From assembly GCF_023223645.1 (NCBI RefSeq), contig NZ_JALKBY010000003.1, positions 62,001 through 126,000 of the forward strand: 64,000 nucleotides of DNA, written 5' to 3'. The notes under the pieces were generated by a model that made no database searches, was not told the DNA's origin, and saw nothing but the letters and a program-made list of their open reading frames with translations. Within the stretch, counting starts at the first letter, position 1, and every line of letters begins with the position of its first letter. This document shows, piece after piece, positions 26,334-36,276 of the stretch. A program made the translations under genes and the position numbers. This DNA comes from Natroniella sulfidigena (GTDB lineage: Bacteria; Bacillota; Halanaerobiia; Halobacteroidales; Halobacteroidaceae).

Positions 26334-27337
26334 TTTTCAAGTAGGTTCATCTCCACAAACCCCGTAATCGTCTCCACCTCAATATCTTCTAAATCATCAC
26401 TAGAGCTTTTAAGTACCAAATTATTCCCTCGATACGGGCCAACCCTCCCAGGCTCTCCCGAGCCAAATAAAGATATAACAGCACTCTCTTGCACTACAGC
26501 CAAATGGCTTAAGATTCCATTAGGAGTGATCAAGAGATCAAGCTCTTGTAGTAATGCCCCCAGCTCCAAAATAGTCAGATTGCCGACTAGATTAAGAGCT
26601 TGTTCTTTCATCTTATTGACAACCTTAGTCACCTGTTCTCGTTGCTCCTTAGTCCCCAATAATAAGACCCGCTCATACCTCTCAGCTAACCAATCCCCTA
26701 GCTGAACTGCTTGTAATGTCTTTAACTGCCCCTCTTGATCAGCTAAATTGATCGCTACTAGACTCTCTTGCTCACCAATCCGATACCGCTCCAACAACCG
26801 CTCGATATACTCCTCTTCCTTAGCAGTAATCGGCACCCTAAACTCTGTCTGATACTTAGCTAGCTCAATTCCTAGCTCACTCAAAAGCTGTAAGTACTGG
26901 TCTACCAAAAACTGATTGGGATCAGCAGCTAATTTATTATTATAACAGATGCTAGGCAAACCACTAGTTAACCCAACCTTCCTTCCTCCTGCTACCACTG
27001 CTGTTAACGCAGTAGATAACTTCCCAGTAAAGTCGATTACAAGATCAAATTTCCTTCCCTTTAATTCTTTGAGCAATCCTTTAAAGGAGTTAACAATCGT
27101 AGTCTTACCTTGTTTATGTACTTCTAAGACTTCTTCTTGATCTTTGATGATTACTTCATCAAGATCAGAGTTGGTACCGATTATTTCTTGAGCTTCACTC
27201 TCAGCTACAAAGACTAACTGGCTATCACTAGCAATCTGTCTTAAGATCCTAAGAGCAGGGGTTGTTAATAAAACTTCACTAGCTGAGCCTAAGTTAATCA
27301 ATAAAATTCGGGACATCTTTTCTGTATTATAAATCAT
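26327..27337 (-). CDS. ADP-heptose:LPS heptosyltransferase-like (GT9)
   Basis: The 336-residue GT-B enzyme shows ILLINLGSASEVLLTTPALRIL at the N-terminus, DLVIDFTGKLSTAL, and the C-terminal LITPNGILSHLAVVQESAVISLFG, all GT9 features. It would extend the LPS inner core; whether heptose is the donor cannot be told. GGAG supports the ATG at 27337, and an internal ATG at residue 8 matches family starts. The stop codon lies in a class B array. Confidence 0.88.
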   Translation of the reverse strand: MIYNTEKMSRILLINLGSASEVLLTTPALRILRQIASDSQLVFVAESEAQEIIGTNSDLDEVIIKDQEEVLEVHKQGKTTIVNSFKGLLKELKGRKFDLVIDFTGKLSTALTAVVAGGRKVGLTSGLPSICYNNKLAADPNQFLVDQYLQLLSELGIELAKYQTEFRVPITAKEEEYIERLLERYRIGEQESLVAINLADQEGQLKTLQAVQLGDWLAERYERVLLLGTKEQREQVTKVVNKMKEQALNLVGNLTILELGALLQELDLLITPNGILSHLAVVQESAVISLFGSGEPGRVGPYRGNNLVLKSSSDDLEDIEVETITGFVEMNLLEKH

Positions 27338-27407
27338 TCATCACTCACTCCTAACAACCATTTATTTCTAGCCATTATTTCAATATTTAATTAAACAATT
27401 TTTTAAT

Positions 27408-28184
27408 TTAGCTAAAACTTGATTCTTCTACTACATTGATAAAAGCTTCCTTATCTAACTTCAAAAAACCTTCGCAAAACTTTACCTCTTTATCTAATTT
27501 TATCGAACGATAAGCATTTAAACCAACAATTTTTTCTACATAATCTACAAGTTCTAATTGTGATTCATGAAAAGATATCGCTCTCTTTTTCTGCTCAATA
27601 CTATCAGTTATATCTATTAATGAATTTGGAATAGTCGGTGACCAAACTTCATAATTCCAAATTTTTATATTTTCTATCTTTAACCCCTGTAATACTTGAT
27701 ACAGAGCTAGAGTAGTAAATTGATGATCCTTATGACCATCTTCAATAAAAGGAGTGAAAATATGTTTATAATTTGGCAAGATCGATTCCAATCTCCTCTT
27801 GATCTCAATTATATTTTTATAGACTTTACCATCTTTGATATCAAAAAACTCAAAGTCATTAACCCCTAAACTATTCAAAGCTGCTTCTGCCTCAGACTTT
27901 CTTTTAGTAATCAACCTTTCAACCGAATCAGCTTCTCCTGCTTTTCTACCATCAGTTATATAAATAACTTTGAGATTCAAATCTTGATTCAAGTTGATAT
28001 ACTTAGCCATTGTCCCTCCACATCCAATCACTCCATCATCAGGGTGTGGAGCTAAAACCAATATATCATCTATTTCATCAGTAACTACTTTAGGAGAATG
28101 ATTAGTCCCTATATATTTTCTGATAAAATTGTATTTCTTCCACTTCAACTTCCACTTTAAATTCTTCCTTATTTCTTTCAGCAT
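27408..28184 (-). CDS. PIG-L family deacetylase
   Basis: The 258-residue protein has the zinc-binding motif LAPHPDDGVIGCGGT near residue 53 and the later histidine in EDGHKDHQFT. PIG-L enzymes remove acetyl groups from GlcNAc-containing lipids or glycans. Lying among LPS-core genes, it probably deacetylates a core or lipid A sugar. AGGAGGG precedes the ATG. It is divergent from the WaaL-like gene across a 154-bp region that should contain both promoters. Confidence 0.88.
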   Translation of the reverse strand: MLKEIRKNLKWKLKWKKYNFIRKYIGTNHSPKVVTDEIDDILVLAPHPDDGVIGCGGTMAKYINLNQDLNLKVIYITDGRKAGEADSVERLITKRKSEAEAALNSLGVNDFEFFDIKDGKVYKNIIEIKRRLESILPNYKHIFTPFIEDGHKDHQFTTLALYQVLQGLKIENIKIWNYEVWSPTIPNSLIDITDSIEQKKRAISFHESQLELVDYVEKIVGLNAYRSIKLDKEVKFCEGFLKLDKEAFINVVEESSFS

Positions 28185-28338
28185 CTATCTTCCCTCCTTT
28201 TACAAGTTACAAGTTAAAATAATTATTTCTATATAAAAAAATAATTCCCTTCTAAAAAAGAGCAGGAAATTAATCAACTATCTAGAATTAATAAGAGATA
28301 GTTACATTTAATTAAAGTAAATGGAGGGAATAAACTTA

Positions 28339-29556
28339 ATGAATTTATTAACAATTACAAAAAAAAATCTAACTCACAAAAAAGATTCTAAAGCGAAATT
28401 AACAGTAAAAATAGGATTACTATTAGCATTAATCTTTTACCCTGCTTTTAATGGACTGCATTATCTAGGACTCTTTATTTCCCTAATTGGTTGGTCTATA
28501 GAACTAAAAAGGAAAGAAGATAAGCTTAATTACCTGCTCAATATCCCTTTTATTAAACAATTAAGTGCTATATTAATTTTTAGTACTTTTTCCTTACTCT
28601 ATGCTACACACTTTGATTATGGGATTAGATATTGGAGCATGATCTTTCAAGCATTAATATCATATATTATGTTATATGAAATATTGGATACAAAAAAAAC
28701 TCTGATGCTCTTTCATAAAATAACTCTATTTGCATCTTTTATAATTTCAGCAATTGCACTTTATGAATATATAGCTGGAATAACAACCAGAAGAGCGTTA
28801 TCAGTCTTTTCTAATCCAAATCATTTAGCAACTTATCTTTTACTCTTAGCTCCACTAGCTTTAGGTTTAGCTACTGACAAGAAATTATCTAACTTTGCTA
28901 GAAGCTTCTTCTTGCTTGCTTCTATTACAGGATTTATTACACTTATTTTAACCATGACCAGAGGTGCTTGGGTCGGTATAGCAGCGGGCTCAATTATCTT
29001 TGCCTTTTTAAAAGACAAACGTTCTTTACTCTTGATATTAATTGTCGTTATAGCTATTACTTCTTTTGCTTCTGAAGATATTATTACCAGAGCAACATCA
29101 ATAATCAGTCTAGAATCAAATACAAACCGACTGGAAATTTGGCAAGGAACATTCGATATAGGCCGTGAACAACCAATTTTAGGACAAGGCATTGGCAGCT
29201 TCAGACCATTATATCCCGATTATGCACCAAAGGGAGCTACAGAGTTTAGACACCACAGTCATAATTTATTATTACAGACCTTTGCTGAATTAGGTTTAAT
29301 AGGCTTATCCTTAATCTTTTGGTTTGGTTTTTCCTTACTACAAGGAATTTTTCGGCTAATAAAAAAGGATGTTTTTAAGAATAATGGCCTATTATTAGGT
29401 AGTATTTTCTCTCTTACTGCATTAAGCTTACATCTCCAATTTGACTTAACAATTCACCACCGCGGTATAGCCCTAACAACGACATTTTTATTAGCAACAA
29501 TAGGTTTCTTTGTCTCTAAGATTAGGGGAACAGAAGTAGATATATCTTCTAACTAA
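28339..29556 (+). CDS. O-antigen ligase family protein (WaaL-like)
   Basis: The 405-residue protein has about eleven membrane segments, SNPNHLATYLLLLAPLAL, MTRGAWVGIAAG and the external loop with GQGIGSFRPLYPDYAP and HHSHNLLLQTFAELGLIG. This last His region is characteristic of Wzy_C/WaaL proteins. It probably joins the O-chain to lipid A-core. It is the only long plus-strand gene in the window. The start is set at 28339 because GGAGGG lies between the first ATG (28321) and this one. Confidence 0.85.
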   Translation: MNLLTITKKNLTHKKDSKAKLTVKIGLLLALIFYPAFNGLHYLGLFISLIGWSIELKRKEDKLNYLLNIPFIKQLSAILIFSTFSLLYATHFDYGIRYWSMIFQALISYIMLYEILDTKKTLMLFHKITLFASFIISAIALYEYIAGITTRRALSVFSNPNHLATYLLLLAPLALGLATDKKLSNFARSFFLLASITGFITLILTMTRGAWVGIAAGSIIFAFLKDKRSLLLILIVVIAITSFASEDIITRATSIISLESNTNRLEIWQGTFDIGREQPILGQGIGSFRPLYPDYAPKGATEFRHHSHNLLLQTFAELGLIGLSLIFWFGFSLLQGIFRLIKKDVFKNNGLLLGSIFSLTALSLHLQFDLTIHHRGIALTTTFLLATIGFFVSKIRGTEVDISSN

Positions 29557-29577
29557 AACTTAATTCCTTTATCAATA

Positions 29578-29624
29578 AAAAAGTAGAAGGTGTTGCTGCT
29601 TAAACTACAATACCCTCTACTTTT
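29578..29624. terminator. Bidirectional terminator
   Basis: Arms AAAAGTAGA and TCTACTTTT with A and T runs on both sides serve the converging genes ending at 29556 (+) and 29600 (-). It overlaps the last codons of the minus-strand gene. Confidence 0.7.
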
Positions 29625-30433
29625 AATTTTCGATGAATTGAATAATTTAAGAGTTTCTCTTCCAAAAAATTAACTGATAAATTATTTATTACTTTATTCC
29701 TATAATAATTTAATTCATCTTTAGCCAATTTATTATTTAGAGAAGAAGAGTTCACAAGCATATTAATCCAATTTGCAATAAACTTCCCCCAACCTTTTAT
29801 CTTAAGCAGTTTTGATTGGCAATTAATTTTGGCTCGTTCCTTATCGATTAAGACCAGCTTAAATTGTTCAGCTTCTAATTCAACAAATAATAAATTTCTG
29901 AATTTATAATCGCTATCAACAATATCAAAACTATGCAACCTAAATAAATAATCACAAGCCTGCTCCATGATTTTTCTTTTGAAATCGAAATCATATTCTT
30001 CAGAAGCAATAACCTCTCTAGCTTCAATCCCAGGACAACCTAAAGTAACTATTATACTCTCCTTAACTAAAGGTATGACTTCCCTTTCTACTACTATTAA
30101 TGGTTTTACAACCGGTAATTGTAGCTCTTCTAACCGTAATAAGATTTCAAACTCCTTCAGTGCTGTACTCTTAAATAAGGTTATATTCTTTAACTTATCA
30201 CCAAAATTATCTGTATGGGTTGGAGAATAACTCTTGATATAAACTTCTTCATCCTGTAATTCTGTTTTAATTACCTTTCTATGCCGCCTTTGAGTGTGAA
30301 ATTGGCTACCCTGAAGAAATTCTAACCTAGCAAATAATTCATCCCTTATCTCCTGAAACTGATAATTAGCATTTTGATTGATAAAAATATTGGTCTTCGA
30401 ATCATACTTGATCTTATCATATTTCTCTTCCAT
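29600..30433 (-). CDS. LPS-kinase-like protein (KdkA/WaaP type), catalytic loop altered
   Basis: The 277-residue protein has a basic N-terminal lobe with EVYIKSYSPTHTDNFG (possible ATP lysine) and the loop DIVDSDYKFRNLLF followed by KLVLIDKERAKI. The usual HGD is read here as DSD, so His is lost while the Asp, Asn and following Asp-like residues remain. It may be a weak kinase or a binding protein. GGAGG is placed 5 bases before the ATG at 30433. Confidence 0.75.
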   Translation of the reverse strand: MEEKYDKIKYDSKTNIFINQNANYQFQEIRDELFARLEFLQGSQFHTQRRHRKVIKTELQDEEVYIKSYSPTHTDNFGDKLKNITLFKSTALKEFEILLRLEELQLPVVKPLIVVEREVIPLVKESIIVTLGCPGIEAREVIASEEYDFDFKRKIMEQACDYLFRLHSFDIVDSDYKFRNLLFVELEAEQFKLVLIDKERAKINCQSKLLKIKGWGKFIANWINMLVNSSSLNNKLAKDELNYYRNKVINNLSVNFLEEKLLNYSIHRKLKVEGIVV

Positions 30434-30459
30434 AAAAACCTCCAAAACAAATCATTAGA

Positions 30460-31380
30460 TTATAAATTACTCTTAAACTGATCAATGAAATCTCGATAAA
30501 ATAAAGCTAGATCTTCCTGTTTTTCATCATTAATGATTTTTTTAGTTGCGCCTTTAAAAATATACCTTAATTCCTTGGAGCTAAAATCCATCTTTTCAAC
30601 TAGAAAATCAGATACAAAAATGGAAAACTGCTCAAACACCTCTTCCTTTTGTTGAAAAGAAAATTTAGGGTGCATTAAATTTCTAAATAAATATCGGTTT
30701 AACTTTGAAAAATCCTTTAATAATATCAACTGACTTCTACAATTAACTACTGCCCGATCCAGATCGATTAAAAATAGTTGCTCCTGCTCTGTATCAAAAA
30801 TAAAATTTCTGGGATAAAAATCACCATGAAAAATTCTATGTTGATATAATTTATTACCCATATTATATATCATATTTATAATCTTTTCCTTATCAGAATA
30901 ATCATAATCAGGAGCAGTTAAGATCTGTTCTGTATTCTCTCCTTTGATTTCTGGAATAACTAAAATACTATCTTTACTTAAAAGTCCTCTGTGATAATTA
31001 ATTGCTAAAATAGGATTGCACGTTGAAAGATCTATTTTATCTAAAATTAACATCACCTTAAAATTCTTAACTGCTTTAGTTGCCAAACTTAAAGACAATG
31101 GATTAAACAGATCACGTGACTTAATGTTTTTAAAAGCAATAAATTTCTTAAAATAAAATCTTTTCCCATCAACCTTTACAAAAAAAACAGCTCTACCTTC
31201 TTCTTGCCGTACAACATTGGGATAATCATCAATATGTATAAACTTGATAGCCAACTCCATTAATCTCTTTACTGAATAAACTTCATTATCCGTATGGTAC
31301 AAGGTTAGATCATTATATTCTTCTCTGTGATATGAAATTGATATCTCTTTCTGCCCAACCCTAAAATCATCTGTAACCAC
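30460..31380 (-). CDS. LPS core kinase (KdkA/InaA type)
   Basis: The 306-residue protein carries VDGKRFYFKKFIAF (ATP lysine) and the intact catalytic loop RIFHGDFYPRNFIFD followed by LFLIDLDRAVV. It probably phosphorylates Kdo or a heptose of the core. A GTG at 31380 has GAGGG 6 bases upstream and is preferred over a TTG two codons earlier. It is 26 bases upstream of the altered kinase gene. Confidence 0.85.
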   Translation of the reverse strand: MVTDDFRVGQKEISISYHREEYNDLTLYHTDNEVYSVKRLMELAIKFIHIDDYPNVVRQEEGRAVFFVKVDGKRFYFKKFIAFKNIKSRDLFNPLSLSLATKAVKNFKVMLILDKIDLSTCNPILAINYHRGLLSKDSILVIPEIKGENTEQILTAPDYDYSDKEKIINMIYNMGNKLYQHRIFHGDFYPRNFIFDTEQEQLFLIDLDRAVVNCRSQLILLKDFSKLNRYLFRNLMHPKFSFQQKEEVFEQFSIFVSDFLVEKMDFSSKELRYIFKGATKKIINDEKQEDLALFYRDFIDQFKSNL

Positions 31381-31404
31381 AACCAACCCTCACTTAATTT
31401 TATA

Positions 31405-32508
31405 TTATTTGTTAATCAAACTTTGATAAAGATCACAAGTTTGATTAACCATCCTATTAATTGAGAATTCTCTAGTTACAAATCTATTTCCTTCATCTGC
31501 TATCTTTTTTCTTAATTTTTTTTGCTGATAGAGTTGATATATTTTTTCAGCTAAATCTGTTTCATCCTTTATTTCTGCTAATAATGCTTCTTTACCATCA
31601 GTTATCTCTTCTGCTAAGCCACCACTTTTAGTCATAACTACTGGCTTATGAGCAGCCATTGCTTCCAGAACAGACAAGCCCAACCCTTCAGAAATAGAAC
31701 TCAGTACAAACAAATCCATAGCTGATAAAACTTTAGAAACATCCTCGCTCGCTCCAGTAAAGATAACATTTTCTTCAACACCTAATTCTCTAACAAGTTC
31801 CTCAAGTTCTTCTCTTTTGGAGCCATCCCCTACAATTAATAAGCAAACTTTTGAGACCAACTCAGCTTCTAACTTATCAAGTAGAATAGCTAGTGCTTTA
31901 AGTAAATACTGATGCCCTTTAACTTCAGTCAATCGAGCAACATTACCTATAACCAATTCATCTTCACTGATATCCAATTCGTTTCTGATTTCTGCTCTAT
32001 AACTATCTGCTTTTTTAAACATCTTAATATCTATTCCTGGGGAAATTTGTACTATCCTTTCAGATGATAAATCAAAGCCTTCTTGCAAATGTTGAGCCAC
32101 ACCATCACTGACTACAATCACCTTCTCACCTTTAGCCATAATGCTACTACCAAGGTGAATACTATACTGACTATGTGCTGTTGTAATGAAAGGAACATCT
32201 ATTTTTTTAGTTGCAAAATAACTTATCCAAGCAGGAACCCGAGAATGGGCATGAACAACTTGGATACCTTCCTCTCTGATAATTTCTTTCAGCTTCCAAA
32301 TAGCAGGAATAGCTGTCAGCAATGATTTACGCTTGACTTCTCTTTGATAGTGAACAACTCCTGCCTCCTGCAACTTAGCAACCTTTTCTCCACCAGCAGA
32401 AACAACAACCACATGGTGACCTGCCTTCTTTAAAGCTCGAGATAAATCAAAAATATGGCTTTCTACCCCACCACTGTTCAATGCAGGAAGTGTCAATAAG
32501 ATTCTCAT
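31405..32508 (-). CDS. GT4 family glycosyltransferase of the LPS core region
   Basis: The 367-residue GT-B enzyme opens LLTLPALNSGGVESHIFDLSRAL. It has VVHAHSRVPAWI, ARLTEVKGHQYLLKAL and ISEGLGLSVLEAMAAHKPVVMTKSGG. Start ATG with AAGGAG. The gene order suggests it adds a core sugar that the adjacent kinases then phosphorylate. Confidence 0.9.
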   Translation of the reverse strand: MRILLTLPALNSGGVESHIFDLSRALKKAGHHVVVVSAGGEKVAKLQEAGVVHYQREVKRKSLLTAIPAIWKLKEIIREEGIQVVHAHSRVPAWISYFATKKIDVPFITTAHSQYSIHLGSSIMAKGEKVIVVSDGVAQHLQEGFDLSSERIVQISPGIDIKMFKKADSYRAEIRNELDISEDELVIGNVARLTEVKGHQYLLKALAILLDKLEAELVSKVCLLIVGDGSKREELEELVRELGVEENVIFTGASEDVSKVLSAMDLFVLSSISEGLGLSVLEAMAAHKPVVMTKSGGLAEEITDGKEALLAEIKDETDLAEKIYQLYQQKKLRKKIADEGNRFVTREFSINRMVNQTCDLYQSLINK

Positions 32509-32536
32509 CTAATTACTCCTTCTTTGATAGTTTTAT

Positions 32537-33628
32537 TTAATAAAATCTCTTCTCTATTTCTCTTGCTGCTACATAAGTATCCTGTAATAATCTCTCTTCT
32601 CCATCGCTCAAATAAACTTGTTTCATTAATTCAGTCAACTGACCAGCTCTTAAATTCGCTAACTCACAATATTTAATATAATTTTGTTCTTCTAAAGACT
32701 GAAGTGTCTGATGTGAGCGAGGTAGATTATTCTTTTTCTTATTAAGTCCGGCAACAAGTACTCGACTATTACCACTAACCGCCTCCGAAACCATAGAAAC
32801 ACTATCTTCAGTCACAACAACTAAATCACTAACCCCTAACATCATCGGCACTGGATTTATTCCCCATTCATCAGCAATAATTAATAATCGACATCTATTA
32901 TGATTTGCTAATCGTTCTTTTAGTACTTGCTCAACTGCTTTAGGTGTCCTGCGAGAAGTAGTTAGAATGATTTCTCCATTTTTTGTAGCGATAAAGTCCA
33001 TTATCTGATCTAATAATAAAGAAATCGTCTCTACTGTAATATCAAAATAGGAATTGCTCCCTCCTACCATTAAACCAATCAATGGTGATTTAAGCTCTGT
33101 TAAATTAACTTTTTTTATTTCATTCCATCTTCTTACTTCTTGGTTAATAAAATCAGATGTAATACGATTAGGAGCGCCATAAGTTTGAATAATATTCTTC
33201 CTTTTAGGAGGTTGGTCATGCTTAGGCACAATAGCTAAATCAAAAGATCTTGTTCCAATTAAGCTTGGTGTCATGCAAACAATTGCCTTTGCTTGTTTTA
33301 CTTTGCTTAATATTAGATTAAGAGCAGCTACTGAAGAACCTGCTGAAAGAATTAAATCAGCCTCTACAGCAATAATTTCCTTATACTTTTGCTCTGGTAA
33401 AGCTAACTTTAATATTTGCTCAGCCAGCTTAACATTAAATCTTAAGAAATTATTAATAACTCCACTTAACCGTGTTAACAAATCGACCCATTTTGCTTTA
33501 TATTCTATTTCAATTACTTCCACTTCTGTATTCTTAAGCTGTTCTGCTATACCAAGTGATTGATTAAGATGACCTGGTTTACCATCACTTAAAACTACAG
33601 CTTTTTTTAAATCTCTATCCGCCTTCAT
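32537..33628 (-). CDS. ELM1/GtrOC1-like protein (mitochondrial fission ELM1 family)
   Basis: The 363-residue protein has VLSDGKPGHLNQSLGIAEQL at the N-terminus, ICMTPSLIGTRSFDLAIVPKHD and GLMVGGSNSYFD, all typical of the ELM1 family, which has a GT-B-like fold. In bacteria it occurs with LPS-core and lipid A genes; its reaction is not established. Possibly a nucleotide-sugar transferase. GGAGGAATC precedes the ATG. Confidence 0.85.
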   Translation of the reverse strand: MKADRDLKKAVVLSDGKPGHLNQSLGIAEQLKNTEVEVIEIEYKAKWVDLLTRLSGVINNFLRFNVKLAEQILKLALPEQKYKEIIAVEADLILSAGSSVAALNLILSKVKQAKAIVCMTPSLIGTRSFDLAIVPKHDQPPKRKNIIQTYGAPNRITSDFINQEVRRWNEIKKVNLTELKSPLIGLMVGGSNSYFDITVETISLLLDQIMDFIATKNGEIILTTSRRTPKAVEQVLKERLANHNRCRLLIIADEWGINPVPMMLGVSDLVVVTEDSVSMVSEAVSGNSRVLVAGLNKKKNNLPRSHQTLQSLEEQNYIKYCELANLRAGQLTELMKQVYLSDGEERLLQDTYVAAREIEKRFY

Positions 33629-33669
33629 TATTTTGATTCCTCCTAAAGTATACAGAAAAATTATGTACT

Positions 33670-34509
33670 TTAAACTTCTATGTAATTAACTAGATCTTCT
33701 CTATTCCATTTTATTAATTTTTTTATAGTTCCTTGATTGATTCTACTCAATATAGTTTTATAATCCGACTTAAACTCATAACCCTCAATTAATTCTGTTA
33801 AAAATAATACTCTCTCTTTTCTACTTAAGAACCTACTATTAGTTTTATCAAAGTAAATACAACTTTCTGCATTAAATCTAACTAATGCATCAATAATCAA
33901 GCTTTCAAATAAAACTGGCAAATGATACAGATGGTCTATATCTACTAAACTTAACCTTAAATCCTTATTAATTAAAAAATTTTCTAATGTAGGGTCACGA
34001 TGTAAGAAATTATTGTTCAAAAGCTTGGCCCATAACTTTGCCATTCTTTTAATTAAAATCTTTCTATTTTTATAATTATAATTATAATTCTTAAGATAAT
34101 TATACAGATCAATTCCCTTAGATTCTTTAGTAACAAAAATATTATCAGTAGTAAATAAATTTCGTTTAAACGTTACAGTTAACACAGGATTAATAGTTGA
34201 AATATCAAAGTCTAATAACTTATTAGCCGTCTTAAAATGTCTAATTGCTTCAACCTCTCTAAACAAGTTCTTTACCCTTTTAATTGTCTTTCTATAAAAA
34301 TATTTTTTTAAATAATAAGTTTCTCCCTTAAAATCTAATTTAAAAACTTCAGTTCCTTTTCTATCATTTTTAATTAATGTAAACTCTTCACCTCTATCCT
34401 CTTCTCCATAAAACAGATAGTTAATTATCTTCTCTGCTAACTCTAAATCCAATTTCTGATTAGAATACAGTTTAATTTTTGAATTATAATCCTTCTTTGT
34501 TAATTGCAT
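33670..34509 (-). CDS. LPS-kinase-like protein
   Basis: The 279-residue protein has GETYYLKKYFYRK (ATP lysine) and the loop NFLHRDPTLENFLINKDLRLSLVDIDHLY, with His, Asp, Asn and the DID metal site intact. It overlaps the end of the KdtA gene by 26 bases, so it may phosphorylate the Kdo just added by that enzyme. The ATG at 34509 is chosen because GGGAG precedes it. Confidence 0.8.
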   Translation of the reverse strand: MQLTKKDYNSKIKLYSNQKLDLELAEKIINYLFYGEEDRGEEFTLIKNDRKGTEVFKLDFKGETYYLKKYFYRKTIKRVKNLFREVEAIRHFKTANKLLDFDISTINPVLTVTFKRNLFTTDNIFVTKESKGIDLYNYLKNYNYNYKNRKILIKRMAKLWAKLLNNNFLHRDPTLENFLINKDLRLSLVDIDHLYHLPVLFESLIIDALVRFNAESCIYFDKTNSRFLSRKERVLFLTELIEGYEFKSDYKTILSRINQGTIKKLIKWNREDLVNYIEV

Positions 34510-35833
34510 TAGCACTCCCACTTTCAAATCTCACTTTACTATCAATTATCTTCTTTACCAACTTTGCATTCCGCTCAGCTGCTCCTTGATTATCCTCGAT
34601 CATCTGAACAGCTTGTCTACCCTTCTTCTTTAATTCATCCTCATTCTTAAGATAATAGAGCATCTCTTCTGTCAACTCAGCTACATCCTCTATTTGAATC
34701 CCTACTCCATAATCAAGTACCAAACGAGTATTGGCCTTAAAGTTGAACATATACGGGCCAAAAAATACCAGCTTCCCATGAACTGCTGGCTCTAAAATAT
34801 TATGTCCACCCTTTTCGATCAAGCTACCTCCAACAAAGACCAGATCAGCTATCCCATAAATCTGGGCCAACTCCCCAATCGTATCAAGGATGATCACGCT
34901 ATCTTGACTGGGATCTCTAGTCTCAATCTCAGTTCGTAAAACCGTCTTAATTCCTGCTTGCTGATATAAGCTCTCTACTTCACTTGCTCGTTTGATATGG
35001 CGTGGAGCTAAAATCATCACTAACTCAGGAAACTCATCCTTTAATTTCTGATAGAGAGGAAGTAACTGCTCCTCTTCATTAGGATGGGTACTACCAACTA
35101 CCAAAATTGGTTGTTCTTTATTTAACTTGAAGACCTGATAAAGCTCCTCTTCCTTACTGGAATCAGGTTGGGCATAATCCTGATCAAATTTGGTATTGCC
35201 ATTATTATAAACCTTAGTCTGTTCAGCACCTAAGCTCTGGATATACTCCAAATCCTGCTCGGACTGCATACTGAATAGATCGACATTAGCCAGCATATCC
35301 TTTAGGATTGGCCCTAGATATTTATAACCAGCAAAGCTACTATCACTGATTCGACCATTAGCCAACATAATCTTAGCTTCATTCTCCTTAGCCAATCTAA
35401 TAAAGTTTGGCCATAGTTCAGTCTCAGTCAAGATCACCACTTCGGGGTTGATCTTGCTCAAAGCTCTACCAACCACCCAAGAAAAATCCAACGGAAAATA
35501 GATCGTCTCATCTGCCTCTTTAACTATCTGGCGTGCCATCCCTTGGCCAGTATCAGTCACCGTCGAAAATAAGATTTTATGTTCAGGATAACGCTCCTTG
35601 ACCTCGGTTACTACCGCACTCGCTGCCACCGTCTCCCCGACTGAAACAGCATGAACCCAGATTGTAGGTTGACCTTCAAACTGCTCTATCTTTTCAGCAG
35701 CCAAAAACCCAAACCGCTCTAAGATCCCCTCTCGATACTTGCCCTTGACAATCATCTTATATAATAATACCGGTAGGTAGAGCATGAATAATATCAGTAA
35801 TAATATATCGTAAATTATGTAAATAAGCTTCAT
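34484..35833 (-). CDS. waaA: 3-deoxy-D-manno-octulosonic acid transferase
   Basis: The 449-residue GT30 enzyme has an N-terminal membrane anchor, WVHAVSVGETVAA near residue 60, LANGRISDSSFAGY, VVGSTHPNEEEQLLPLY and LVFVGGSLIEKGGHNILEPA. It transfers Kdo from CMP-Kdo to lipid IVA on the cytoplasmic face. It marks the organism as making Kdo-lipid A. It is upstream of the kinase and core genes in one operon. Confidence 0.95.
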   Translation of the reverse strand: MKLIYIIYDILLLILFMLYLPVLLYKMIVKGKYREGILERFGFLAAEKIEQFEGQPTIWVHAVSVGETVAASAVVTEVKERYPEHKILFSTVTDTGQGMARQIVKEADETIYFPLDFSWVVGRALSKINPEVVILTETELWPNFIRLAKENEAKIMLANGRISDSSFAGYKYLGPILKDMLANVDLFSMQSEQDLEYIQSLGAEQTKVYNNGNTKFDQDYAQPDSSKEEELYQVFKLNKEQPILVVGSTHPNEEEQLLPLYQKLKDEFPELVMILAPRHIKRASEVESLYQQAGIKTVLRTEIETRDPSQDSVIILDTIGELAQIYGIADLVFVGGSLIEKGGHNILEPAVHGKLVFFGPYMFNFKANTRLVLDYGVGIQIEDVAELTEEMLYYLKNEDELKKKGRQAVQMIEDNQGAAERNAKLVKKIIDSKVRFESGSANAINKEGL

Positions 35834-35910
35834 AAATAATCATCCTTTGTATAGTTCTCCACTTTTAAAATTGGAGAACAGTGACTAGTAATTAGTGAAA
35901 ATCAAAAGTA

Positions 35911-36276
35911 TTAATTTCTTTCTTCAACAAATTTAAATATCTCTTCTGCCATTTCAATTGCTTCTAATACATCTTCTTTATCTGGTTCTAACCATTCTGT
36001 AGGGTATCTAAATTCCACAGCATAAGGAGTTAATTCTTCTGCTAAATTCCGCAAATCATTAAAATCTTCATCTATCTCGACACAGATATCAATTAACAAT
36101 CTCAAATCATGCGTACGTTTAATCGATTGCTTTTGATAAACTAAAAATCCCTTTAAAGCCTTTTCAGCACATTGTTGAGTATGATAAATAGCTGTATCTA
36201 ATAGATCATTTTCCACAAGTGCTTGAGCAGATTTCAAATCATTTAGAGCCTTTTTCAGCCAAGCTTTATGATCCAT
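35911..36276 (-). CDS. HEPN domain protein
   Basis: The 121-residue protein has the HEPN pattern KALNDLKSAQALVEND and YHTQQCAEKALKGFLVY, then KRTHDLRLLI. It forms a pair with the overlapping nucleotidyltransferase at 36266, resembling other HEPN/MNT modules. AAGGGG before the ATG supports the start. Function as toxin or nucleic-acid-binding partner is inferred from the pairing. Confidence 0.85.
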   Translation of the reverse strand: MDHKAWLKKALNDLKSAQALVENDLLDTAIYHTQQCAEKALKGFLVYQKQSIKRTHDLRLLIDICVEIDEDFNDLRNLAEELTPYAVEFRYPTEWLEPDKEDVLEAIEMAEEIFKFVEERN

